DNA of 64,000 bases, taken from Siphonobacter curvatus (GTDB taxonomy: Bacteria > Bacteroidota > Bacteroidia > Cytophagales > Spirosomataceae). This document shows, one piece after another, positions 57,290-64,000 of the stretch. Made by a program: the position numbers and the translations under genes. The stretch spans positions 62,001 through 126,000 of the forward strand of contig NZ_PTRA01000007.1 of NCBI RefSeq assembly GCF_002943425.1, given 5' to 3'. Position 1 is the first letter of the stretch. Each line of letters opens with the position of its first letter. The notes below the pieces were generated by a model. The model made no database searches, was not told the origin of the DNA, and worked only from the letters and a program-made list of their open reading frames with translations.

Positions 57290-57709
57290 CTAATGCTTAT
57301 CCAGAATCGCCATGGTAAGCCGACTTATACAAACTAACTGTTGATTTTCGTTAGTAATACGAATCTCCCAGACGTGGGTTGATTTTCCCAGATGGATGGG
57401 CGTGGCCCGTCCGTATACATACCCTTCCTTCACCCCTCTTACGTGATTGGCATTGATGTCCAGTCCGACAGCTATTTTCCCTTCACCAATACAGGTATAG
57501 GCCGCTACGCTACCCAGCGTTTCGGCCAGTAGTACGGACGCTCCCCCGTGCAACAGCCCAAAAGGTTGTCGCGTCCGGGCGTCCACGGGCATACGAGCCT
57601 CTACGTAATCGTCACCAATCTGCGTGAATTCAATGCCGAGGTGACTAGCGGCCGAACCCTGATTAAGTTCATTTAAACGTTCAGGCGTAATATCCGTATG
57701 AATGATCAT
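57290..57709 (-). CDS. Hotdog-fold thioesterase (PaaI family)
   Basis: 139 aa. The active-site segment GLLHGGASVLLAETLGSVAAY is the PaaI/MenI-like motif, with VGLDINANHVRGVKEGYV after it. Probably hydrolyses an acyl-CoA; an MenI-like role in menaquinone synthesis is possible. The plus-strand gap before it (57051-57289) shows nothing notable. Confidence 0.92.
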   Translation of the reverse strand: MIIHTDITPERLNELNQGSAASHLGIEFTQIGDDYVEARMPVDARTRQPFGLLHGGASVLLAETLGSVAAYTCIGEGKIAVGLDINANHVRGVKEGYVYGRATPIHLGKSTHVWEIRITNENQQLVCISRLTMAILDKH

Positions 57710-57844
57710 TTACGTATATTTTAATGAATGCGTGTTTGAAGTCCTGTTTTGGATTTGCAGCGTCCTAGCCGGTAAAATACGGGTGTTTGGTAAAATAACT
57801 ACCATTTTATTGATACAAGCATGACAGACTCGCTCAGGAATCCG

Positions 57845-57852
57845 TACTTTTG
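57845..57852 (+). promoter_or_regulatory. Predicted -7 element for the histidine phosphatase gene
   Basis: TACTTTTG matches TAnnTTTG about 83 bases before the ATG. No clear -33 motif at the usual spacing. Confidence 0.35.
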
Positions 57853-57934
57853 CGGAAATTTTACGCGAGCCATGACTCTGATCTCAAGTGTTTTAGCGAA
57901 AGTTTGATTTCCACATACTTAAAACAGTGGGCCC

Positions 57935-58603
57935 ATGCTCACCCCCCAACACACTTTGAAAATCATTTATCTGGTTCGGCACGGTGAAACCGAATACAAT
58001 CGATTAGGAATCGTACAGGGATCGGGCGTTGATTCGGACCTGAACGAAATGGGCCAAGCTCAGGCTCAGGCCTTTTATGAAGCGTATAAACAGATCCCCT
58101 TCGATCGGATTTATACCTCAGCTCTGAAACGTACCGTGCAATCGGTTCAGGGTTTTATTGATGCAGGCATTCCTTACGAACAACATGCGGGCCTGAATGA
58201 GTTTGGCTGGGGTGCCATGGAAGGCAAAACGCCGCACTATACCGAAGATGAGTATTATCGCAGTATGATTTATAACTGGCGAATCGGTAATGTGGACGTT
58301 CCGGCCCTTGGTGGTGACAGCCCGCTGAGCGTACTGCAACGTCAGGTTCCCGTCATTGACCACGTGCTAAGTCGACCCGAGGAAGAAGTCGTCTTGATTT
58401 GTATGCATGGTCGAGCGATTCGGATTCTATTGACGTATCTGTTCAACGAACCCCTTTCGGAAATGGATCATTGGGAACACTCGAATTTGTGTCTCTATAA
58501 AATCCGTTACGACTACGACACCAATCACTTCACGCTCGAAATCGGTAATGATACCCGCCACCTGGCCGGTCTGGCGAAAGAACCTGAAGTGAGTAATTCT
58601 TAA
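57935..58603 (+). CDS. Histidine phosphatase family (phosphoglycerate mutase-like)
   Basis: 222 aa. Catalytic motif LVRHGETEYN (residues 14-23; phosphohistidine at 16), a second conserved His in LICMHGRAIR, and the acidic Glu region LNEFGWGAMEGKT. Substrate unknown: mutase, phosphatase or cobalamin-type roles are all possible. It lies 94 bases upstream of lhgO, with an inverted repeat between. Confidence 0.92.
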   Translation: MLTPQHTLKIIYLVRHGETEYNRLGIVQGSGVDSDLNEMGQAQAQAFYEAYKQIPFDRIYTSALKRTVQSVQGFIDAGIPYEQHAGLNEFGWGAMEGKTPHYTEDEYYRSMIYNWRIGNVDVPALGGDSPLSVLQRQVPVIDHVLSRPEEEVVLICMHGRAIRILLTYLFNEPLSEMDHWEHSNLCLYKIRYDYDTNHFTLEIGNDTRHLAGLAKEPEVSNS

Positions 58604-58604
58604 T

Positions 58605-58688
58605 GCGTTTTGGGTTTGGCGTTTTGGGGTTAGCGTTCGAGCAGGTTTTTCTAGCGAACGCCAAGCTTCAAAACCCTAAACACCGGAC
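58605..58688. repeat. Intergenic inverted repeat (copy before lhgO)
   Basis: Left arm about 58605-58639 and right arm 58653-58688 are imperfect complements built from GCGTTTTGGG, TTAGCGTTCG and CGAACGCC, AAAACCCTAAAC blocks. Related to the elements at 46223-46281 and 44997-45122. Confidence 0.55.
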
Positions 58689-58697
58689 GCTCTTCCC

Positions 58698-59897
58698 ATG
58701 GTATACGATATTACTCTTATTGGCGGTGGCATTGTAGGGTTGGCTACAGCTCTGCAAATCAAACGGCAGCGTCCCCAGCTAAAGGTGTTAGTGCTGGAAA
58801 AAGAACGGCGGGTCGCCATGCACCAGACGGGTCATAATTCCGGCGTGATTCACTCCGGCCTGTATTATAAACCCGGCAGCTTAAAAGCCACTAATTGCAT
58901 TCGAGGTTACGACATGCTACTCGATTTTGCCCGAACAGAAGGAATTCCTTATGATTTGTGCGGCAAGATTGTAGTAGCTACCAAGAACGAACAAATTCCC
59001 CTGCTGGAAAACCTGTACCAACGCGGCCAGCAAAACGGACTCAACCAAATCCGTCGGATTAGCCTCGGCGAAATGCGGGAAATTGAGCCGTACGTAGCGG
59101 GCGTTGACGCGATGTTTGTACCCTATACGGGGATCATCAATTACACGGCCGTCGCCGAAAAATACGCCGAAAAGTTACAGGCCCTCGATGGCCTGCTCCA
59201 CCTGGGCGAACAGGTCATCGGCATTACCAAGGGGCAATCCCTAAGCATCGTCAAAACGACGCGGGGGACCTACGAAACTAAGCTGGTTATCAATTGTGCG
59301 GGTTTGTATTCGGACAAAGTGGCTCAGCTTTCCCAGGATCAGCCCGTCAACGTACGCATTACGCCTTTCCGCGGCGAGTACTACGAACTCCGGCCCGAAC
59401 GGCAGCACCTGGTACGCAACCTGATTTATCCCGTACCCGACCCTAACTTCCCGTTCCTGGGCGTACACTTTACCCGCATGATTGGCGGAGGCGTGGAAGC
59501 AGGGCCGAATGCTGTACTGGCTTTCCGCCGCGAAGGATACAAGAAACTCGACATTAATTTTAAAGAACTCTGGGAAACCTTTGCCTGGCCGGGCTTTCAG
59601 AAGGTAGCCGCTAAATACTGGCAAACGGGTCTGGGCGAAATGTACCGGAGCTTTTCCAAAGCGGCTTTTACCAAAGCCCTGCAGGAATTGATTCCCGATA
59701 TTCAGGAGCATGATCTAATTCCGGGCGGAGCGGGCGTACGGGCCCAAGCCTGTGATCGAACCGGGGGTTTGCTGGATGATTTTGCCATTCTGGAAGATGA
59801 AAAAGTCATCAACGTACTTAATGCTCCTTCGCCAGCGGCTACTTCTTCCCTTTCCATTGGCCTGACGGTTTCGGAAATGGCTCTCAAACGTTTTTAA
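58698..59897 (+). CDS. lhgO: L-2-hydroxyglutarate oxidase (LhgO)
   Basis: 399 aa FAD enzyme that oxidises L-2-hydroxyglutarate to 2-oxoglutarate. FAD motif DITLIGGGIVGLATALQIKR at the N-terminus, HQTGHNSGVIHSGLYYKPGS, and the C-terminal GGAGVRAQACDRTGGLLDDF. Family length. Followed by a strong terminator. Confidence 0.95.
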   Translation: MVYDITLIGGGIVGLATALQIKRQRPQLKVLVLEKERRVAMHQTGHNSGVIHSGLYYKPGSLKATNCIRGYDMLLDFARTEGIPYDLCGKIVVATKNEQIPLLENLYQRGQQNGLNQIRRISLGEMREIEPYVAGVDAMFVPYTGIINYTAVAEKYAEKLQALDGLLHLGEQVIGITKGQSLSIVKTTRGTYETKLVINCAGLYSDKVAQLSQDQPVNVRITPFRGEYYELRPERQHLVRNLIYPVPDPNFPFLGVHFTRMIGGGVEAGPNAVLAFRREGYKKLDINFKELWETFAWPGFQKVAAKYWQTGLGEMYRSFSKAAFTKALQELIPDIQEHDLIPGGAGVRAQACDRTGGLLDDFAILEDEKVINVLNAPSPAATSSLSIGLTVSEMALKRF

Positions 59898-59919
59898 GTG
59901 ATCGTTTTTTTATTGCCTG

Positions 59920-59950
59920 AAAAGCCGCTCCTCGTTGAGCGGCTTTTTTT
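59920..59950 (+). terminator. Intrinsic terminator of lhgO
   Basis: AAAAGCCGCTC (59920-59930), loop of six, GAGCGGCTTTT (59937-59947), then further T. Perfect 11-bp stem 22 bases after the stop codon. Confidence 0.9.
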
Positions 59951-60113
59951 CTATAAAGATTACGTTTTCTCTAAAAAGAGAAAAAATATAAAAAGCTAAC
60001 AATCAGCTATTTAAAATTACAAAACCCTTAAAAATTAAATTTTTTACACTTTTTTTCATACGAGGTGAGTTAAAATCACCCCTTGCTTCCTCTTGGTGTT
60101 AAATCAATTGAAG

Positions 60114-61220
60114 ATGAACTACCAGGATTTTAAACGTGAGGATTTTGTAGCGGATTCCTACTTCCGAAAGTGGGTACAAAATCCCGATGCGGCCACCCGG
60201 CAATTCTGGTACGAATTCCTAACCGATTATCCCGAACAAACCGAAACCATCCGCCAAGCCGCTGAACTGGTATTGGATTTAGCCGAACTATCCAAAGAAA
60301 AGACGCCAGACCCCACTACTGCTGAACAAGAAGAGGCTTGGCTAGAAATTACCCGACGCACTCATCCTTCATACGTACGAAAACTGCCGCTGTATCGCCA
60401 ACGTTGGACCTGGGCTACGGCTGCCTGCCTCGCTTTTCTGCTCAGTTGGGGCTTTTGGTACAGTTACCGCAGCTCCAGTCAGCCCTACCAGAGCTTACGT
60501 TCGACTTCCGAAGTTCCGCTGAAGGAATGGGTCAATACGACCGATCATGCCCAGACGCTTACCTTACAGGATGGTAGTTCCATCATCCTCAACCCGGGCA
60601 GTCGGTTAAGTTATCCGGTCCAATTTGCAGCGGATAAGCGGGAGGTTTATCTTTCGGGAGAAGCCTTGTTTGAGGTAGCTAAAAATCCGAAACAGCCCTT
60701 TTTTGTATACGCTAACGAATTGATTGCGAAAGTATTAGGCACCAGTTTTAACGTACGGGCTTTCCCTAAAGATCAGCAGGTGATCGTGACCGTACGCACG
60801 GGACGAGTGTCCGTATTTGCCCAGTCAGACGCCCGTGTCAAAGAAAAAGCCAGCTCCCGCGAGCTCGAAGGGCTTGTACTGAGTCCCAACCAGCAAATCA
60901 CGTACTCCCGGCAGGACGTACGCATGACGAAATCACTGGTGACCGAACCGGTCGTTCTATCCCAGGCCAAGCCCAGTATTCCGCCCTTTACGTTTCGTAA
61001 TACATCCGTAAAAACGGTGTTCGAAGCCGTAGAAAAAGCCTATGGGGTACAGGTAGTATTCGACGAAGAAACGCTCCGAAACTGCCAATTGACGGCGGAT
61101 CTGACCGATGAACCGCTGTTTCGCAAGCTTGAAATTATCTGTAAAAGTATCGAGGCTCAGTACCAAGTCCTCGACGCCCAGATTGTTATAACGGGCCACG
61201 GCTGTCCAGCCAACCCTTAG
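60114..61220 (+). CDS. FecR-family anti-sigma factor without an adjacent sigma gene
   Basis: 368 aa from ATG 60114 (MNYQDFKREDFVAD); the frame also opens at TTG 60093. Domains as in the other FecR: cytoplasmic start, membrane helix near 106-122 (ATAACLAFLLSWGFWYSY), FecR domain (LQDGSSIILNPGSRLSYPV, REVYLSGEALFEVAKNPKQPF), DUF4974 (SVKTVFEAVEKAYGVQVVF). It precedes the second SusC. The gene upstream is lhgO rather than a sigma, so the cognate sigma must be elsewhere; the ECF factor at 52517 is the nearest candidate. Confidence 0.93.
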   Translation: MNYQDFKREDFVADSYFRKWVQNPDAATRQFWYEFLTDYPEQTETIRQAAELVLDLAELSKEKTPDPTTAEQEEAWLEITRRTHPSYVRKLPLYRQRWTWATAACLAFLLSWGFWYSYRSSSQPYQSLRSTSEVPLKEWVNTTDHAQTLTLQDGSSIILNPGSRLSYPVQFAADKREVYLSGEALFEVAKNPKQPFFVYANELIAKVLGTSFNVRAFPKDQQVIVTVRTGRVSVFAQSDARVKEKASSRELEGLVLSPNQQITYSRQDVRMTKSLVTEPVVLSQAKPSIPPFTFRNTSVKTVFEAVEKAYGVQVVFDEETLRNCQLTADLTDEPLFRKLEIICKSIEAQYQVLDAQIVITGHGCPANP

Positions 61221-61309
61221 CGCTGAAATTACTTTGATTTATAGTCCATTAGCTTAACCTCTAAATCGCTTACGCTATGGTAAGCACCTTGAACAAGTAC
61301 CGGTCTACT

Positions 61310-61469
61310 CCCCTTCCCCGTAAAAGGGAAGGGGGGTGGGCCATTCTTCCTCATCAGCTCTGAACTACTTCCCTGAAAGCCAGTCTTTTAATTTATAGTA
61401 CGAACAAAACCTAAAGTACGCGTAAGTACCTTTTTTCGATGGCCCATCCCCGGCAAAGCGGATGCCGGG
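61310..61469. repeat. Hairpin-rich intergenic element before the second susC
   Basis: A 9-bp perfect stem 61310-61318 with 61326-61334 (CCCCTTCCC/GGGAAGGGG), a CCCGGC/GCCGGG stem (61449-61454 with 61464-61469), and a longer inverted pair: TGGGCCAT near 61337-61344 with ATGGCCCA near 61439-61446, extended by G/C pairs. It resembles dispersed palindromic elements common between genes of this phylum. No small ORF here looks coding. Confidence 0.5.
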
Positions 61470-61508
61470 AAAGGATTGCCTGCCTTTTACTTCTAACTTC
61501 TATCATTT

Positions 61509-64000
61509 ATGAACAAACCATTATTTTTTCGCGGCGTAGGCTGGTCTTTGATGAGCTTGCTTATCATTCCTCTCCTGCTGAGCTGGGTCTTACCGGGTCG
61601 AGCCTTGGCGTCCCCTAGGCAGGAAGTACTCGATCGACGCGTTACCTTACGGGTCGATCACGATGATTTCAGTACCGTATTGAACCAATTAGAAAAAACA
61701 GCGGATGTCAAGTTTTCGTATAGTCCGCAGCTCGTTGGAACGAAACGAAAGGTCAGCCTTTCCGTGGTCGATGAAAAACTCACCGTTGTTCTGGACCGCC
61801 TGCTCCAACCCTTGCGATTGAGTTACGAGGTGGTTGGGAATCAGATTATTCTCAAACGAAGAACCATCAGCGAAACCTCCCTGCCCGAAGCCAGTCTAGT
61901 CCCCGTACCACAGGCAACGGTTACGGGTAAAGTGAGTGATGAAAATGGGCAACCCATTCCGGGAGCTAACGTTCGGCTAAAGGATAACCCTTCCATTGGT
62001 ACCACTACCAATGCGGAAGGTCAGTATTCACTCAATATTCCCGACAATACGACAGGTGTCCTGGTCTTTACCTCAGTAGGCTATATGCCCAGCGAGGTAC
62101 CGCTGGCCAATCAGAGCGTCATTAATATCACCCTCAAAGCCGGTACAACGGCCCTTTCGGAAGTAGTCGTAACGGCCCTTGGTATTAAGCGGGAAGCAAA
62201 GAAACTAGGCTATTCCACCTCAACGGTGAATACCGAACAGATCACGACCAACCGCACGGTTAACCTCGGTAATAGTTTACAGGGAAAAGTAGCGGGCGTA
62301 AACGTTACGGCTCCGGCGGGCGGACCGGGCGGTACTTCGAAAATCCGGATTCGGGGCCAGTCTTCGTTTAAGGGCGACAACTCTCCCCTGATCATCGTCA
62401 ACGGTGTACCCATCAACAATACCAACTTTTCCAGCCGTCAGGGCGATGGGGATGGTACGACGAACCGAAGCGGCTCGGCTTCCGACGGTGGTGACGGTTT
62501 ACAGAGTATTAATCAGGACGATATTCAGAGTATTACGGTACTGAAGGGGTCAACGGCGGCGGCTTTGTACGGTTTTCGGGCGAAGGATGGAGCGATTGTT
62601 ATTACGACCAAAACCGGGCAAGTGGGACAGGGCATTGGCGTGGAGGTCAACTCGAACTTCATCGCCGACCAGGCCTTAGATTATACCGATTTCCAGTACG
62701 ACTACGGTCAGGGTGAATACGGCAAACGTCCACAAAGCGTAGGCGATGCCCAGAGCTCGGGTGTATTTAGCTTCGGAGAACGGTTTGATGGAAAGCCTAC
62801 GTATCAATTTGATGGGGTACAGCGGCCCTACCTGCCTCAACGCCACCGCATCCGGGATTTTTATCGCACGGGTACAAGCTGGAATAATTCCGTAGCCCTC
62901 TCCGGAGGAAATGAGAAAGGGGGCTTCCGCCTATCCTTCTCGAATATGGACGCTACGTCGATTATGCCGAATTCGGATTTCCACAAACAAATTTTAAACC
63001 TGGGACTGAATTACAACTTCACACCGAAGCTGTCGGTACAGTTGAATGCCAACTACTCCAACGAGTACAACCACAATCCCCCTCAGATTGGCTTACAGGA
63101 TCTCAACGCCAATACTACCGTTTACACCACGGCTACTTCTGTGGCGATGAAGACGCTCGAAGAAAACCGCTACGACGAAAACGGGTATGAACGGGCTACC
63201 TCACGTTTCACCAATCGGAACAACCCGTACTGGGTAGCGTATGATCGCTTCGAGCACGTTCGCCGGGACCGTATTTTCGGTAACGCTTCGGTGCGCTACC
63301 AACTGACCGACTGGCTCTACGTGCAGGGCCGGATTGGGCAGGATTACTTCACGCGTCCTTACGATTTTAACCGTCCTACGGGTACCCGTTCAGTAGCCGC
63401 AGCGGCGACGGGATTCAATGGCTATTACTACCAGGAAGTGAATACCTTCCGCGAGCGAAACCTGGATTTCCTGATCGGCGGCAGTCACAAGATGGGTAAT
63501 TTTGGCCTTGACGTAACCCTAGGTGGAAACTCGCTCCAGCAAATTTTCACGAGTAACAACGCTTCGGCTACCAACTTCTACATCCGGGATTTGTATACCA
63601 TCATGAACGGACAGAATAAGGAGCCGCAGTACGGTTACTCCAAAAAACGGGTGAATTCGCTGTATGGCGTAGCGGAGCTTTCCTACAAGAACTTTTTATT
63701 CCTGAATGTCACAGCCCGGAATGACTGGTTCTCTACGCTGAATCCGAAATCCAACAGCTACCTGTATCCTTCCGTCAGCGGTAGTTTTGTTCTGAGTGAT
63801 GCCATCAAGGAGCGGCCGACCTGGATGAATTTTGCGAAAATTCGGGCAGCGTACGCGGAAGTCGGCGGTGATACGGATCCCTACCAGAATGCTTTGTTCT
63901 ACAACCTCAACGCGAACCCTTTGCAGGGACAAGCCCTGGGTTATATTACCAGCGATGTCAGCCCGAATCCGGACTTGAAGCCTTTAAAGGTGAAAGAAGC
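61509..64000 (+). CDS. susC: SusC/RagA-family TonB-dependent transporter with signalling domain, C-terminus outside window
   Basis: Opens at ATG 61509 and stays open to the window edge, about 830 codons of an expected 1000-1200. Signal sequence (LLIIPLLLSWVLPGRALA), STN domain (about 44-118, VTLRVDHDDFSTVLNQLEKT ... YEVVGNQIILKR), CarboxypepD_reg-like domain (about 137-215), and plug with LSEVVVTALGIKREAK and LYGFRAKDGAIVITTK. Part of the barrel follows. The STN domain fits the FecR gene 288 bases upstream. A susD gene is expected just beyond the window. Confidence 0.95.
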   Translation, partial: MNKPLFFRGVGWSLMSLLIIPLLLSWVLPGRALASPRQEVLDRRVTLRVDHDDFSTVLNQLEKTADVKFSYSPQLVGTKRKVSLSVVDEKLTVVLDRLLQPLRLSYEVVGNQIILKRRTISETSLPEASLVPVPQATVTGKVSDENGQPIPGANVRLKDNPSIGTTTNAEGQYSLNIPDNTTGVLVFTSVGYMPSEVPLANQSVINITLKAGTTALSEVVVTALGIKREAKKLGYSTSTVNTEQITTNRTVNLGNSLQGKVAGVNVTAPAGGPGGTSKIRIRGQSSFKGDNSPLIIVNGVPINNTNFSSRQGDGDGTTNRSGSASDGGDGLQSINQDDIQSITVLKGSTAAALYGFRAKDGAIVITTKTGQVGQGIGVEVNSNFIADQALDYTDFQYDYGQGEYGKRPQSVGDAQSSGVFSFGERFDGKPTYQFDGVQRPYLPQRHRIRDFYRTGTSWNNSVALSGGNEKGGFRLSFSNMDATSIMPNSDFHKQILNLGLNYNFTPKLSVQLNANYSNEYNHNPPQIGLQDLNANTTVYTTATSVAMKTLEENRYDENGYERATSRFTNRNNPYWVAYDRFEHVRRDRIFGNASVRYQLTDWLYVQGRIGQDYFTRPYDFNRPTGTRSVAAAATGFNGYYYQEVNTFRERNLDFLIGGSHKMGNFGLDVTLGGNSLQQIFTSNNASATNFYIRDLYTIMNGQNKEPQYGYSKKRVNSLYGVAELSYKNFLFLNVTARNDWFSTLNPKSNSYLYPSVSGSFVLSDAIKERPTWMNFAKIRAAYAEVGGDTDPYQNALFYNLNANPLQGQALGYITSDVSPNPDLKPLKVKE

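Noticed and set aside
1-64000. tRNA, rRNA, CRISPR, prophage or transposon
   Set aside because: Looked for cloverleaf-like sequences, regularly spaced repeats and integrase or transposase motifs in the gaps and found none.

Overview
The window looks like chromosome of a member of the Bacteroidota, most likely order Cytophagales (Spirosomataceae-like). The evidence is an alternative complex III operon, a GldB gliding lipoprotein, SusC/SusD pairs with ECF sigma and FecR regulators, many lipoprotein and ...TAQ-type signal peptides, and promoters matching the Bacteroidota pattern TTTG-N18-21-TAnnTTTG. The genus is inference. No rRNA, tRNA, CRISPR array, insertion sequence or phage gene was seen.

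Layout. 1-5.8 kb (minus): start of the act (alternative complex III) respiratory operon, actA-actB-actC, with a consensus promoter. 6.0-15.5 kb: Fur-family regulator, ABC exporter, gldB and a divergent outer-membrane protein, a two-component system, a small lipoprotein, and rtcB (RNA ligase) behind a structured leader. 15.6-20.3 kb: GH92 alpha-mannosidase, a PhyH-type dioxygenase and a short-chain dehydrogenase. 20.4-36.1 kb (minus): a Sus-type nutrient locus running ECF sigma, FecR, SusC, SusD, CRTAC1/VCBS protein, vanadium-haloperoxidase-like protein, ThuA/PQQ-dehydrogenase/cytochrome c fusion. 36.3-50.98 kb (minus): nearly complete branched-chain amino acid biosynthesis, ilvD-ilvB-(ABM)-ilvN-ilvC, ilvA, then leuC-leuD-leuB-leuA, with an AraC regulator and two hypothetical genes between. 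51.1-61.2 kb: phytase-like lipoprotein, orphan ECF sigma, a dehydratase/symporter/RraA cluster, thioesterase, histidine phosphatase, lhgO and a FecR. 61.5-64 kb: a second SusC, cut by the window end.

The most interesting signals lie between the genes. The ilv and leu transcripts each start with a short leader peptide rich in the relevant amino acids (12 of 21 residues Ile/Leu/Val; 6 of 23 Leu). Each is followed by an intrinsic terminator and by an antiterminator strand at the leader stop codon: two attenuators of the same design. The rtcB gene has a comparable leader: promoter, 34-codon ORF, and a terminator whose 5' arm can alternatively pair with a nine-base duplicate inside the ORF. This suggests that RNA-repair ligase expression is set by transcription attenuation, which I do not know to be described. 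A consensus plus-strand promoter and terminator in the fecR-susC gap predict a roughly 115-nt antisense RNA against the susC 5' UTR. A small ABM-domain gene between ilvB and ilvN carries a one-base deletion.

All functional calls rest on reading the sequence and family knowledge; no searches were run.
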